NCBI GenBank assembly: GCA_029204225.1
Contig: CM055092.1
Coordinates: forward strand, 65,066,797 to 65,130,796
Direction of reading: 5' to 3'
DNA: 64,000 nucleotides
From: Diphasiastrum complanatum
Lineage: Eukaryota; Streptophyta; Lycopodiopsida; Lycopodiales; Lycopodiaceae
The position numbers were made by a program, and so were the translations under genes. The notes under the pieces were generated by a model. That model saw only the letters and a list, made by a program, of their open reading frames with translations, ran no database searches and was not told the origin of the DNA. Positions 63,110-64,000 of this stretch are shown in pieces; position 1 is the first letter of the stretch; each line of letters opens with the position of its first letter.

Positions 63110-63620
63110 TACAGTGTGTCTCGGCTTATGAGCTTTCACAGCTCAAATGACTCATGCATGCTGAGTTCTAAGCACTGTCAAACTATATTGTCATTAGAAT
63201 TCAAGTTGGAGTTGGACGCAATCTAATAAGCAAGGACAAGTATACAATTAGATTGTACTGCTAAACAACATGCCATTCTTGGTATCGCGAAATGCGACGC
63301 GCTGATAAGGATTAGTCATTGTAGCTAAACTCATTAGGAATATTGGTATGTAGAGAGACTTACTGGAGCTCCAAAACACCGATATAGATCAACCGTTAAG
63401 AGTTGGATTCTCCAATCACGATAATTTCCTGGAGGCTATCATGAGTGCAACACATATCAATAGATCCACGAAAGAAAGCCTTGCGTTAATCTCCAACGCG
63501 ACAACAACCCCGACGACAATTTTCATGACAAAAAAAGCATCAAACTGCGTTTCGTGTGGACAGTCGAGAATAACATTTGTCAGACGAAAATGGGAGGAAA
63601 TATTTTTACATTAATGATTC
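63110..63620. other. Upstream region of copy D
   Basis: Shared with copy C (44,785-45,343) and missing from B. No certain gene. A short rightward frame from about 63,441 is open in both C and D but differs by an internal insertion and is not supported as a gene. Confidence 0.5.
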
Positions 63621-63850
63621 GCTGAATTTTCTATGGCCATTTTTTTCAAATCTTCATCAGACTAACCGCAATTCGACTGATTAAGTCTGAACAAATTAGT
63701 ATTTTACGTTTATAATTCGCTGAATTTTATTTCTATGGTCCTTTTTTCAAATTGTGACTCGCGGAATTTTCTATGCTCCTTTCTTTCAAATCTTCGTGAC
63801 TCCGACTAAGTACGGCAATTCTGATTAGGATCAGTCAGGACGACCATTCT
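63621..63850 (-). repeat. ~100-bp tandem units at the outer end of the right arm
   Basis: Inverted counterpart of 17,476-17,850 with about two cores rather than four. The arm's match ends at about 63,912, 88 bases from the window end. Confidence 0.7.
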
Positions 63851-64000
63851 AACGTCTCTGACTCTGCGCTGTTACGTGTAACTATAAGTATTAATCAATA
63901 CTCAATATAATCTAAGAAATATCTCAATATGTTATGAAAGATGGCATCGAAGTAAGTAGAAATCAGTGAGACATATTGCAGGATTGGGTTTCCATTCTTG

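Larger units (their letters stand above)
50826..63912 (-). repeat. Right arm of ~46-kb imperfect palindrome
   Basis: Reverse complement of the left arm, in blocks from 50,826 (pairs with 38,499) to about 63,912 (pairs with 17,411). It lacks copia 1, the foldback and the tandem duplication. It has right-only segments near 51,525-51,632 and 51,882-52,166, and retains the exon 1 and promoter region that B lost (62.7-63.6 kb). Confidence 0.9.

Overview
This window looks like repeat-rich nuclear DNA from a land plant, most likely a bryophyte. It is AT-rich, has long CT microsatellites, intron-split genes, Ty1/copia retrotransposons and CCCTAAA motifs. Its only recognisable host gene family is a cytochrome b5-fused front-end fatty acid desaturase. 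From memory this is closest to bryophyte delta-5 type enzymes; no search was run. The organism assignment is an inference.

The main structure is an imperfect inverted duplication about 46.5 kb across. The left arm is about 17,411-38,499 (21 kb) and the right arm about 50,826-63,912 (13 kb). They are separated by a 12.3-kb centre. Outside the palindrome on the left lie a partial desaturase copy (A), two degenerate transposon-like genes on the minus strand (about 5.7-10.6 kb), and a satellite-like block with telomere-type motifs and CT tracts (about 10.7-15.5 kb).

Four desaturase copies are present: A (+, 3' exons only, cut by the window edge), B (+, left arm), C (-, centre) and D (-, right arm). 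Comparing them gives a 13-exon, 1467-nt consensus coding for 488 residues, with HPGG haem motif and three histidine boxes (HDGNH, HIIVHH, QIEHH). B, C and D are each broken in different ways. B lacks exon 1 and has a lost splice acceptor, a lost donor, a stop and a frameshift. C lacks most of exon 1 and everything from exon 9 on. D has two stops and has lost exon 11. B and D are tail to tail, a layout that could produce double-stranded RNA.

The arms share an old copia-type LTR with a gag remnant, a LINE endonuclease remnant and part of another LTR element. The left arm is longer because of additions: an 873-bp tandem duplication, a 942-bp foldback element placed at the edge of the old LTR, and a complete 5.86-kb Ty1/copia element. 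That element has LTRs that look identical, a 5-bp target duplication and an uninterrupted 1316-codon polyprotein, inserted into the old gag. A second, 5'-truncated copia element sits exactly at the inner end of the left arm and cuts desaturase copy C. A third degenerate copia fragment and an unrecognised 294-codon ORF fill the rest of the centre.
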